Origin: DATFQI01 sp963816955
GTDB taxonomy: Bacteria > Actinomycetota > Thermoleophilia > Solirubrobacterales > Solirubrobacteraceae
Direction of reading: 5' to 3'
Length of the DNA stretch: 64,000 nucleotides
NCBI GenBank assembly: GCA_963816955.1
Contig: CAWFME010000007.1
Coordinates: 332,292-396,291 of the forward strand
Shown here in pieces: positions 56,289 through 64,000 of the stretch. Every line of letters starts with the position of its first letter. Position 1 is the first letter of the stretch. The notes under the pieces are model-generated. The model saw only the letters and a program-made list of their open reading frames with translations. It was not told where the DNA came from and did not search any database. A program made the position numbers and the translations under genes.

Positions 56289-56827
56289 CGGTCTCCTCCC
56301 GCTCTGGCGCGCAGCGTGCTCAGCCCGCGGCTGACCCGCTTGCGCACCGTCGCCTCGCTCGTCACGCTCTCGCGCGCGATGTCCCCGTAGTCGCGGTCCT
56401 CGAGGACGTGCGCCCGGACCGCGTCGCGCTGGTCGGGCGGCAGCTCGCCCACGAGCTGGAACGCGACCTCCTCGCCGAGCATGCGGATCATGTCCGCGTC
56501 CTCGGCGCCGACCGGCACGCGCTCGACCCCGAGCTTCCGGCGCATGCGGTCCTCCGCGGAGCCGCGCCGGAAGTAGTCCGTCAGCTTGTGATGGGCGATC
56601 GCGAACAGCCACACCGACGCCGGCACGGCCCGCGCCTGGAAGCGCCCGCGGGCGGCGAGGGCGGCCGCGAACGTCTCCGCCGTCAGGTCGGCCGCCACCT
56701 CGGGGTCGCGCGTGCGGCGCTGGAAGTAGGCCAGCAGCGAGCGCACGTAGCGGTCGTAGAAGTACCCGAAGTCCTCGGGCGCCCCCGACAGCAGGAGTGC
56801 TTCATCGGTGGAGGTCGTATCGCGCAT
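56285..56827 (-). CDS. ECF RNA polymerase sigma factor
   Basis: 180 aa. Region 2 'DFGYFYDRYVRSLLAYFQRR' and 'EVAADLTAETFAAALAARGR', 'ASVWLFAIAHHKLTDYFRRG'; region 4 'LPPDQRDAVRAHVLEDRDYG', 'ESVTSEATVRKRVSRGLSTL'. Normal length for the group with no C-terminal extension. Followed with ATGA overlap by the SecD-like single-helix protein, the position at which anti-sigma factors normally sit. Divergent, 114 bases, from the OmpA-metalloprotease gene, a likely target. Confidence 0.92.
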   Translation of the reverse strand: MRDTTSTDEALLLSGAPEDFGYFYDRYVRSLLAYFQRRTRDPEVAADLTAETFAAALAARGRFQARAVPASVWLFAIAHHKLTDYFRRGSAEDRMRRKLGVERVPVGAEDADMIRMLGEEVAFQLVGELPPDQRDAVRAHVLEDRDYGDIARESVTSEATVRKRVSRGLSTLRARAGGDR

Positions 56828-56941
56828 TCAGACCTACACTCGCCGGACCTGGTGCGAGTGTGACAGCGCGAGAGCGCATTGCCCGACCGGACGCCCGTTT
56901 TCGTCTGGACCCCGGGGGCCGGCTCTGAGACGATCCGCCGC

Positions 56942-58546
56942 GTGACGACGGAGCCGACCGCGGCACACGAACCCGAGCAGGCGTCGCCCGAGCAGGAGGC
57001 GCCCGCCCCGGACACGAGCTCGCAGGCGCCGCTGCAGCACGGGCTCGGCAACGCCGCCTTCGGGCAGATGCTCGCGGCCGGCCACGTCCCGGCCGTCCCG
57101 GTCGGGGCGGGCAACGCGGCGCTCGCGCGCATGCTCTCCGCCCCGCGCATGATCGCGCGCGAGGACACACCGACCCCGGAGGAGCTGGCCGAGGCGGACG
57201 CGTGGGCCGCGGAGGGCGTCCGCCGGGGCACCAACCTCACGCCCGGCGCGCCCGGCGCGGGACTCAACAACGCGCCGGGCGGCTTCGACGCGGAGTACGA
57301 CCCCGCGACGGGCGAGCTGGTCATCATCATGCGCTGCGGCGTCGAGTTCGTCGACGGCATCTCGCACGCCGGCGTGGCCCGGCCCGGGCTGCAGGAGCAG
57401 CTCGACCGCGCCAACGCGATGCCGGAGGCGGAGCGCCGCACGCGGCTCGCCCAGTTCCGCTGGTCGGCGGACAAGACCGATCCCGACCGCGTCGCGTTCA
57501 TGCTCGGCGTCGAGGTGCAGATCGAGGGCTTCTGGGGCGCCCGCCACGAGTTCTTCCTGCGCAAGCGCGGCTGGAGCTGGCTCGGCGCGACCGTGCGGAT
57601 CGACCTCCAGGTCGCCGACAAGGAGGATCTCCCCAACGCGCACCTGACCATGCGGCCGGTCAAGGTCCCGACGGACGTCGACCTCGGCGCCAACGTCGAG
57701 CCCGGCCAGCTCGAGAACGCGCAGGACCAGGTGATGAACCTGTCCAGCAACCTGGGCGCCTCCGGCAACTTCCTCAACCATCGCGTGACGTTCGGGGTCG
57801 GCAGCTCCGCTGTCGTCGGCGGCCAGGCGACCAGGCTCCAGCAGGTCATCGACACTTTCAAGGGCGCCGAGCAGCCGGGCCGGCGGGGCGTCGCCGACGC
57901 GCGCTCGATCCAGACGCCGGTGGTGCTCACCGGCCACGCCAGCGCGACGGGCGACCCCGAGCGCAACATGGTGCTCTCGGAGGAGCGCGTCGCCGGCGTC
58001 GCCGACTTCATGTCGCGGCACGGGTTCGTCAACGTGGAGACGCGCGTCGGCGGGACGGGCGTCGGCGACACGGAGGCGGCCGGTGGCGAGCGCACCGAGG
58101 ACCGCCGCGTGGACATCGTGATCGGCAGCGGCGCCGCGCAGCCCACGATCGCGCACGAGTTCGGGCACGCGTTCGGGCTCGGCGACGAGTACGCCAACAC
58201 GCCGCTCGTGAGCTCCGGCCTCGGCCGCGACACCGGCACGCCGCAGATGGGCGACGACGCGACGCACGACAAGCTCGTCAAGCAGATGGTCGACGCTGGC
58301 GGCACGCCGCTGGCCGGCGCGGTCTGCGAGCCGACCGACTCGATCATGTCCGTCGGCAACGTCGTCCGCCCGCAGCACTACGCGACCTTCCACGCCTCGC
58401 TGACCGAGATCACGGGGCAGAACCCGTGGGCGCTCGGCCCGCCGACCGGCCGCAACGATCCGCTGCCGGGCGGCGCCGCGACCGAGACGGGACCCGGCGA
58501 CTTCCCCGTGCCCGCGCGCGGTGAGGGCGATCCGGTGCTCGTATGA
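56942..58546 (+). CDS. OmpA-like domain/zinc metalloprotease fusion with GNAA motifs
   Basis: 534 aa from the GTG of 'VTTEPTAAHEPEQASPEQEA'; a TTG 63 bases upstream is less likely. No signal peptide. The N-terminus has two 'GNAAFGQML'/'GNAALARML' motifs like those I associate with DUF4157-type proteins near extracellular contractile injection systems. A middle beta domain is followed by an OmpA-C-like domain at about 300-398 ('VVLTGHASATGDPERNMVLS', 'RTEDRRVDIVIG') and then 'IAHEFGHAFGLGDEYA' (H405, E406, H409, D415). The OmpA-then-HExxH order is unusual. Divergent to an ECF sigma factor. Confidence 0.82.
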   Translation: MTTEPTAAHEPEQASPEQEAPAPDTSSQAPLQHGLGNAAFGQMLAAGHVPAVPVGAGNAALARMLSAPRMIAREDTPTPEELAEADAWAAEGVRRGTNLTPGAPGAGLNNAPGGFDAEYDPATGELVIIMRCGVEFVDGISHAGVARPGLQEQLDRANAMPEAERRTRLAQFRWSADKTDPDRVAFMLGVEVQIEGFWGARHEFFLRKRGWSWLGATVRIDLQVADKEDLPNAHLTMRPVKVPTDVDLGANVEPGQLENAQDQVMNLSSNLGASGNFLNHRVTFGVGSSAVVGGQATRLQQVIDTFKGAEQPGRRGVADARSIQTPVVLTGHASATGDPERNMVLSEERVAGVADFMSRHGFVNVETRVGGTGVGDTEAAGGERTEDRRVDIVIGSGAAQPTIAHEFGHAFGLGDEYANTPLVSSGLGRDTGTPQMGDDATHDKLVKQMVDAGGTPLAGAVCEPTDSIMSVGNVVRPQHYATFHASLTEITGQNPWALGPPTGRNDPLPGGAATETGPGDFPVPARGEGDPVLV

Positions 58547-58549
58547 CGC

Positions 58550-59378
58550 GTGGCGCGGGCCTTGCGATGCATGCTGGCGGCGGTGGCGGCGACGGTCGTC
58601 GCCGGCTGCGGGGGCGGCAGCGCCACGTCGGAGGAGGCGCCCGTGAGATCGGCTGAGTCCGCCGACGGCCTCATCGTCGGCTACGAGGCGGGCAATCACC
58701 TGCACCGCTACGGCGCCCGCGTCTACGCCGACGGCCGCTACGAGCAGTTCAGCACCTCGCAGCCCGCCGAGACGCCGCGGTGGGAGGCCTTCGAGCCGTT
58801 CGGCGAGAGCAGACGGCCGCGATCGCGGAAGCGGTCGACGCGGCCCTGGCGGCCGGGATTCCCGACCGGATCTCGGCCGGCGACCCGCCGCCGCCCGACG
58901 CGCCGACCGGCCACGTGACGCTGCGCGAGCGCGAGATCGTCGTCGGCAACTGGCAGAACGCGCCCGCAGAGCTCCAGCGCGTCCTCGACACCATCGCCGA
59001 GCAGCGCAAGCGCCCGCCCACGCCCAGCACGTGGGAGCTGTGGAGCGACGGCGCGGTCGTCTCGCTCGAGGTCGGCTGCGACGTCGGCGAGGTCGCCGTC
59101 CTGCACGCGCTCGACGACGCGCTGTACATGACGAGCGCCGCCCCCGGCGACGCGCCCGGGGGAGACGACCCGCCGGAGGGCACCCCGCTCGTCCGCGTGA
59201 CGTTCGCGGCCGGGACGGCGACGAGGTGCGGTCGGTGTTCGCCGACGGGCGGCTGGTCGAGCGCACCGCCGACGGCAAGACGAGCGAGGACCGCCTCGGC
59301 GCCGACCGGCTCGCCGCCGTCCGGCGCGCGCTCGCGGCCACGGACTGGGGCGCGCTGCCGGCCGGCTCTGCTGAAGCT
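58550..59378 (+). pseudogene. Lipoprotein of unknown function, at least two frameshifts
   Basis: Begins 'MARALRCMLAAVAATVVAGC' (lipobox VAGC, Cys20) and 'SADGLIVGYEAGNHLHRYGA'. Near 58810 the frame changes to 'TAAIAEAVDAALAAGIPDRI' and 'HVTLREREIVVGNWQNAPAE', then near 59215 to 'DGDEVRSVFADGRLVERTAD' and 'VRRALAATDWGALPA'. The end probably needs one more shift to reach TGA near 59374. Each one-base break keeps sensible sequence on both sides. Starts 3 bases after the metalloprotease fusion, so probably the same operon. Confidence 0.6.
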
Positions 59379-60558
59379 CAGGGCTGCAGCAGGATCTTGA
59401 TCGCGCCGTCCTGCTTCTTCTGGAAGATCTCGTAGGCGTGCGGGGCCTCGTCGAGCGGCACCTTGTGCGTGGCGAGGTCCTCGACGCCGAGCGGGTCCGC
59501 GTCGTCGGTGACGAGCGGCATCAGGTCGTCGATCCAGCTGCGCACGTTGGCCTGGCCCATCCGGAGCTGGATCTGCTTGTCGAACAGGTCCATCATCGGC
59601 ATCGGGTCCAGCTGGCCGCCGTAGACGCCGCTGAGCGAGATCGTGCCGCCGCGGCGGACGGAGTCGATCGCCGCGTGCAGGACGCTCATGCGGTCGATGG
59701 CGGCCTTGGTGATCATCGGGCGGCGATGGCGTCGGGCAGGAAGCCCGACATCTTCTGCGCCAGCTCGCCGAGCGGGCGCCGTGGGCCTCCATGCCGACCG
59801 CGTCGATCACGGAGTCCGGGCCGCGGCCGTCCGTGCGCTCGCGCAGGGCGTCGCCGATGTCGTCGAGCTCCTCGATGTTGAGGGTCTCGATGCCGTGGCG
59901 CTCGGCGAGCGCGAGCCGCTCCGGCACGAGGTCGATGCCGAACACGCGCTCGGCGCCGCGATGCTTGGCGATCCGGGCGCACATCTTCCCGATCGGGCCG
60001 AGGCCGAAGACGGCGACGCTGCCGCCGTCGGGGATCGCGGCGTACTCGACGGCCTGCCACGAGGTGGGAGGACGTCGGAGAGGTAGACGAAGCACTCGTC
60101 GGACGGGCCCTCGGGCACCTTGATCGGGCCGTAGTGCGCCTGCGGGACGCGCAGCAGCTCGGCCTGCCCGCCCGGCACCTGGCCGTAGAGCTTGGTGTAG
60201 CCGAGCAGCGATGCGCCCTTGCCGTGCTCGCGGTTCTGGGTCGTCTCGCACTGCGACTGCAGCCCCTGGCCGCACATCCAGCAGTGCCCGCAGGAGACGT
60301 TGAAGGGGACGACGACGCGGTCGCCGGGCGCGATGTGCTTCACCTCGGAGCCGACCGCCTCGACGACGCCCATCGGCTCGTGGCCGAGGATGTCGCCCTC
60401 GTCGATGAACGCCCCGAGGACCTCGTAGAGGTGCAGGTCGAGCCGCAGATGCCGGTGCTGGTGATGCGGACGATCGCGTCGGTGGGCTCCTGGATCGAGG
60501 GATCGGGGACGGTGTCCACCCGGACGTCGCGCTTGCCGTGATAGGTGACTGCCTTCAT
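59378..60558 (-). pseudogene. Zinc-dependent alcohol/formaldehyde dehydrogenase, several frameshifts
   Basis: MDR family of about 390 aa across frames. 'MKAVTYHGKRDVRVDTVPDP' then 'RITSTGICGS' (catalytic zinc Cys), 'GDILGHEPMGVVEAVGSEVK', structural zinc 'SCGHCWMCGQGLQSQC', NAD motif 'VAVFGLGPIGKMCARIAKHR', and the end 'VPLDEAPHAYEIFQKKQDGA'. This layout resembles glutathione-independent formaldehyde dehydrogenases. Breaks near 60450, 60065, 59775 and 59715 are each one base. Motifs are all intact, so sequence error is likely. Convergent with the lipoprotein gene. Confidence 0.78.
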
Positions 60559-60696
60559 CCGCCGGGGCTGCCCGATGCCCGGCCGGGGCTATCAGCTTTC
60601 GCGCGCCACTCTCGGGCTAGGGCTCGGAGGCCTCGCCAGCAGCCGCTGCAGCGGGGTCAGCAGCCCCGGATCACGCGGAAGCTCGGTCCCTGAACG

Positions 60697-61742
60697 TCAG
60701 TTGGAGCGCGCGGGCTGGGGCCCTCTGTCCCAGGCGGGCTGCTCGAGCGCGCGCCGCCGCGCCTGGCGCTCGCGCATCGCGCGCAGGTCGAGCCCCGTGA
60801 ACGCCCGCGCCAGCACGAGCGCCAGCGCGCCCATGGCCACACCGGCGATGTCGTCGACGAAGTAGTGCCAGCCGAGGTAGACGGTCCCGAGCGTCGTGAT
60901 CGCGAGCCAGACCCAGAGGGCGACCCGCAGCCGCCTGCCGAGGCCGAGCACGTGGGCGGCGAGCGCGGCCGTGAAGCTCATCGAGATGTGCAGCGAGGCG
61001 AACGCCGCGATGCTCTGCGGCGTCCCGGTCGCCGGGTCGGCGAGGAAGTCGACGCGCTGCTGCATCAGGACGCCTTGGAGGCGCGTCACCTCCGAACCGG
61101 GGAGCTCCGCGAAGGCGCCGGGATCGAAGTAGATGGGGCCGAGCGAGGGCAGCAGGAAGTAGCTGCCGATGCCGAGCACCCAGTTGACGACTGCGCCGTG
61201 ACGTAGAAGAGCGCGGGCCGGATGTCGGTCGAGAACACCAGCGCGAGCCCGATCGTCAGCGGCAGGAAGACGATGAACGCGACGTAGAACGCCGACAGCA
61301 CGTGCGTGACGGCGCCCGTGCCCAGCAGCGTGTGCAGCAGCGCGGCCGGGTCGTTGCCGAAGAACAGCGCGCGGTCGGCCTCGGCCAGCGGGGCGTCGAA
61401 GTTGTCGCCAGGCCGCAGCAGCGGGACGATCGCCTTCAGGTTGCGGTAGGCCATGTAAGTGGCGTAGAAGCCGACGAGCGCGAGGCCCGCGGCGGCGCAG
61501 CGCGCCGGCGTCCAGCGCTCGCGCCGGACTGCGGCCATCGCGGCCCGCGACGGCCAGCCCGGGCCGGAGCGGCCACGGGCGCGCCACGCGACGTCGACGA
61601 AGACGAGCCCGGCGACGCCGAGGCCGACCAGCCCGAGGTACAGCGCGGCGACGTGGTCGGGGTCCCGCAGCGGGAGGTCGACCGAGCCGGTGGCGATCAG
61701 CCCGCCGATCACCGTGGCGGCGGCGACGAGCCACCGGCCCAC
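60697..61742 (-). pseudogene. PAP2/inositolphosphotransferase-like membrane phosphatase A, one frameshift
   Basis: N-terminal helices 'LVAAATVIGGLIATG' and 'LYLGLVGLGVAGLVFVDVAW', then 'GFYATYMAYRNLKAIVPLLR'. After a break near 61197 the frame continues 'VVNWVLGIGSYFLLPSLGPI', 'IAAFASLHISMSFTAALAAH' and 'GWHYFVDDIAGVAMGALALV'. ASLH and HxxxDDxxG are the PAP2 catalytic positions, as in AUR1-like members. The start is uncertain: GTG at 61742, or a GTG at 61770 overlapping the upstream stop with an extra shift. Tandem paralogue of the next gene. Confidence 0.72.
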
Positions 61743-61767
61743 ACGCCGCGCCAGGTGCCGCGCGCGG

Positions 61768-62839
61768 TCACCGCCGTACCTCGCGGAGGTCGACGCCGGT
61801 CAGCACGCGGGCGACGGCGAGCGCGAGCACGGCGATCGCGACGCCGCCGATGTCGTCGACGAAGTAGTGCCAGCCGAGGTGGATCGTCGCGCCGACGGTC
61901 AGGACCACCAGGATCCACGCCACGGTCTTGATCGCGCGCCCCAGTCCCAGCAGGTGGGCGGCGAGCGCGGCCGTGACGAAGATCGAGACGTGCAGCGAGG
62001 CGAACGCGCCGATGCTCTGCGCCGTCCCGAGCGCGGGGTCGCGCAGGAACTCGGTCCGCTGCTCGAGCAGGATCGCCTGGAGCTGCCCGGCGTCGGTGCC
62101 GGCCAGCGACGAGAACGTCGCCGGGTCCACGTAGATCGGCCCGAGCGACGGCAGCAGGAAGTAGCTCGCGGCCCCCAGCAGCCAGTTCAGCGACAGCGCG
62201 GTCGCGTAGAACATGCCGCCGCGCAGGTTGCGCGAGAACACCAGGGCCACCGCCAGCGTGCCCGGGATGAAGAGGAAGAACAGCATGTGGGCGCCCGAGA
62301 ACAGCTGGGTCGCCAGGCCCGTGCCGACGACGTCGTGCAGCAGCGCGGCGGGGTCGTGGCCCGCGAACAGCGTGCGATCGAGGTCGCCCAGCTGCGTGTC
62401 GAAGAGGTCGCCCGGGCGCAGCAGCGGACGACGCTGTTGAGGTGCGGTAGGCGAGGTAGGTCACGTAGAAGGCGACGATCGCCCCGGCGACCGCGAGCCA
62501 GCGGCTCAGCGTCCAGTGCTCGCGGCGGACGGCGACCACCGCCGCCCAGCTCGGCAGCGGCCCCTCGGAGCGACGCCACGCGCGGACCCCCACGTCCAGG
62601 ACGAACAGCGCCATGATCAGCGAGCCGGCGATGAACAGCCGGTTGCCCGTGACGTTGTCGGGGTCGCGCAGCGGGATGCCGGCCTCGCCGGTCGTGACCA
62701 GCGCCGCGGCCATCGTGATCGCCGCCACGAGCGGGCCGGCCAGCAGCGGCCGCCACCCGGGCAGCGTGAAGCCGCCGTCCTGCGTGGCGGTCGTGCTCAG
62801 GGCATTCGAGCTGGGCTCTGCGTGGACGTCGATCGTCAT
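61768..62839 (-). pseudogene. PAP2/inositolphosphotransferase-like membrane phosphatase B, two small deletions
   Basis: Starts 'MTIDVHAEPSSNALSTTATQ' and aligns along its length with paralogue A: 'PLVAAITMAAALVTTGEAGI', 'VAFYVTYLAYR', then two one-base losses near 62430-62445 (an A in CGCAACC and a C in GTCCCG) before 'VVGTGLATQLFSGAHMLFFL', 'LNWLLGAASYFLLPSLGPIY', 'GAFASLHVSIFVTAALAAHL' and 'GWHYFVDDIGGVAIAVLALA'. Catalytic ASLH and H-D pairs are kept. Probably acts on a lipid phosphate or inositol lipid. First gene of the pair. Confidence 0.75.
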
Positions 62840-62935
62840 CGCGCGGCGATCCAGCGTACTTCGCCCTGCCGGACGGCTCCCCGGGTTCCTCGCTCTTCTG
62901 AACCTCGGCCCGCACCGATCTGGGACGCCCGATCC

Positions 62936-63663
62936 GTGGCAGCCGGGGCCTGGACACAAGCGGGATACGACATCCGCTCCGACTCGGGGGCCTCCGGCGC
63001 CGCGCACGCCGCCGCCCACGGGACCCTGGTCGTGGTCGACGTGTTCTCGTTCACGACGGCGGTCGGGGTGGGTGGAGCAGGGCACGATCGTCCATCCGGC
63101 CCCCGCCCGCGATGCCGCGGCCGCGCGGCTCGCCGAGGCGGTCGGCGGCGTGCTCGCGGCAGGCCGCCGCGAGGCGACCGCGAGCCACCCCTGGTCGCTC
63201 TCGCCCGCGGCGCTGCGGGCGGCACCGGCGCCTTCGCACCTGGTCCTCCCGTCCCCGAACGGGTCGGCGATCGCCGCAGTGGCCGCCGCGGCGCCGACGG
63301 TGGTGGCCGGCTCGCTCCGCAACGCGCGGCGCTCGGCGCGTGGCTCCGCGAGCGCCGGGGGCCGGTCACGGTGATCGCCGCGGGCGAGCGCTGGCCGGAG
63401 GGGTCGGTGCGGCCGGCCTTGGAGGATCTGCTCGGCGCGGGCGCCGTGCTCGCGGCGCTGGGAGGTCCGGCCAGTCGCCGGAGGCGGCGGCCGCCCGCGC
63501 GGCGTTCGAGGCCACGCGGTCGGTCGCGGACGCCGTCCGGGGCTGTGCCTCCGGCCTCGAGCTGATCGAGGCGGGCTTCGGCGACGACGTCGAGGTCGCC
63601 GTCGAGGCCGCCGCGAGCGAGGTCGTCCCCGTCCTCGTCGACGGCGCCTTCCGGGCTGGCTGA
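62936..63663 (+). pseudogene. ComB-like 2-phosphosulfolactate phosphatase, about three frameshifts
   Basis: From GTG: 'AAGAWTQAGYDIRSDSGASG', 'TLVVVDVFSFTTAVGV', break near 63065, 'AARLAEAVGGVLAAGRREAT', 'LVLPSPNGSAIAAVAAAAPT', break near 63325, 'GPVTVIAAGERWPEGSVRPA', break near 63465, 'SVADAVRGCASGLELIEAGF', 'VPVLVDGAFRAG'. These are the conserved ComB blocks (DVxSFxT, LPSPNG, AAGERWP). In methanogens ComB serves coenzyme M synthesis; actinobacterial members have no proven role. Convergent with the MarR gene at the window edge. Confidence 0.75.
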
Positions 63664-63666
63664 CGG

Positions 63667-64000
63667 TCAGGACCAGAGGCCGGGGACCGGCACGCTCGGC
63701 ACCTGGGGGCGCTCGCGCTCGACAGATCGGACCAGCGCCTCCGCGTGCGTCTCGCCGATCTCCGCGACCCGCTCGAGGAACGCCATAACGACCGCGCGAT
63801 CGGCTTCGCCCAGCTCGCCGGTCGCCGCATCGAGATCCTGCACGAGCGGGGCGTAGAGCTCGGCCGCCCGCCGCTCGCCGGCCGGGCTCAGGCGCACGAG
63901 CGAGCTCCGGCGGTCCTCCGGGTGCGCCTCGCGGGTCACGTAGTCCAGCCGCGAGAGCCGCTGGATCAGGGCCGTGGTGCCGCCGGACGTCAGCTGCAGG
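63667..64000 (-). CDS. MarR-family regulator (5' end outside the window)
   Basis: The visible C-terminal about 110 residues contain the end of the recognition helix and the wing, 'LQLTSGGTTALIQRLSRLDY' and 'VTREAHPEDRRSSLVRLSPA' then GERRAAEL, with the D-x-R wing motif of MarR proteins. The C-terminal dimerisation helices are 'YAPLVQDLDAATGELGEADR' and 'VVMAFLERVAEIGETHAEAL'. The frame is open to the window edge, so the N-terminal helices lie beyond it. Ligand and targets unknown. Confidence 0.88.
   Translation of the reverse strand, partial: LQLTSGGTTALIQRLSRLDYVTREAHPEDRRSSLVRLSPAGERRAAELYAPLVQDLDAATGELGEADRAVVMAFLERVAEIGETHAEALVRSVERERPQVPSVPVPGLWS

Noticed and set aside
56834..59341. Open frame of 835 codons opposite the OmpA-metalloprotease gene
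   Set aside because: Arg/Ala-rich antisense translation without domains; the plus-strand gene is well supported.

Overview
The window is very GC-rich and looks like a chromosome segment of an actinobacterium of the class Thermoleophilia (Solirubrobacterales-like). That is inferred from the family mix: DUF3105 proteins, a BTAD-propeller-binding-protein fusion, an ECF42/DGPF pair, RTX-type secreted proteins with very basic tails, a D-glucuronyl C5-epimerase homologue, Crp-like regulators beside NarL-type two-component systems, and frequent GTG starts with GTGA/ATGA overlaps. I saw no rRNA, tRNA, CRISPR array, transposase or phage structural gene.

Layout. 0-9.2 kb: a DUF3105 gene cut by the window edge, a NarL-type kinase/regulator pair, a Crp-like regulator, a secreted calcium-repeat protein, small lipoprotein/membrane genes with two perfect palindromes, and a second DUF3105 gene. 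9.2-11.8 kb: a c-di-AMP riboswitch ahead of an NlpC/P60 wall hydrolase that overlaps a secreted glycosidase gene. 12.2-14.8 kb: a second Crp/kinase/regulator operon, damaged by single-base frameshifts. 15-17.4 kb: glucuronyl epimerase, STAS anti-anti-sigma factor, DUF4186 remnant, small zinc protein. 17.5-20.8 kb: a Tat-exported spermidine-dehydrogenase-like flavoprotein overlapped by a shrunken FAD_binding_4-type partner. 21-25.3 kb: two exported proteins, then a roughly 1,026-residue membrane one-component regulator with an extracytoplasmic ligand domain. 25.4-30.7 kb: metallo-hydrolase, DUF899, GAF kinase, hydrolase, DGPF protein and ECF42 sigma factor, with two copies of a putative ECF42 promoter. 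30.7-40.3 kb: FtsX-type ABC exporter, lipoprotein, a giant kinase-cyclase-STAND-WD40 gene and a divergent FHA-HTH gene. 40.3-43.2 kb: an OmpR-type two-component pair, a VanY-like carboxypeptidase and two coupled mini-ORFs. 43.2-49.9 kb: metabolic and membrane genes. 50-59.4 kb: a protease locus without signal peptides (trypsin-like zymogen, small ferredoxin-fold-like protein, BTRD1-repeat metalloprotease, OmpA-metalloprotease fusion) together with a lyase homologue lacking the MIO triad and an ECF sigma/SecD-like pair. 59.4-64 kb: alcohol dehydrogenase, two PAP2 phosphatases, a ComB-like gene and a MarR gene cut by the window edge.

Sequence quality matters for reading this annotation. Many genes at 12-15, 33-40 and 58-64 kb keep all their family motifs but need single-base indels to stay in frame. 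Sequencing or assembly error is more likely than real decay for most of them. They are typed pseudogene here only because the frame is broken as given.

Themes: signal transduction dominates (five histidine kinases, three response regulators, two Crp-like regulators, two ECF sigma factors, one Ser/Thr kinase with an FHA partner). It sits beside cell-envelope functions such as wall hydrolysis under c-di-AMP control, D-Ala-D-Ala carboxypeptidase, PAP2 phosphatases and exported proteases.
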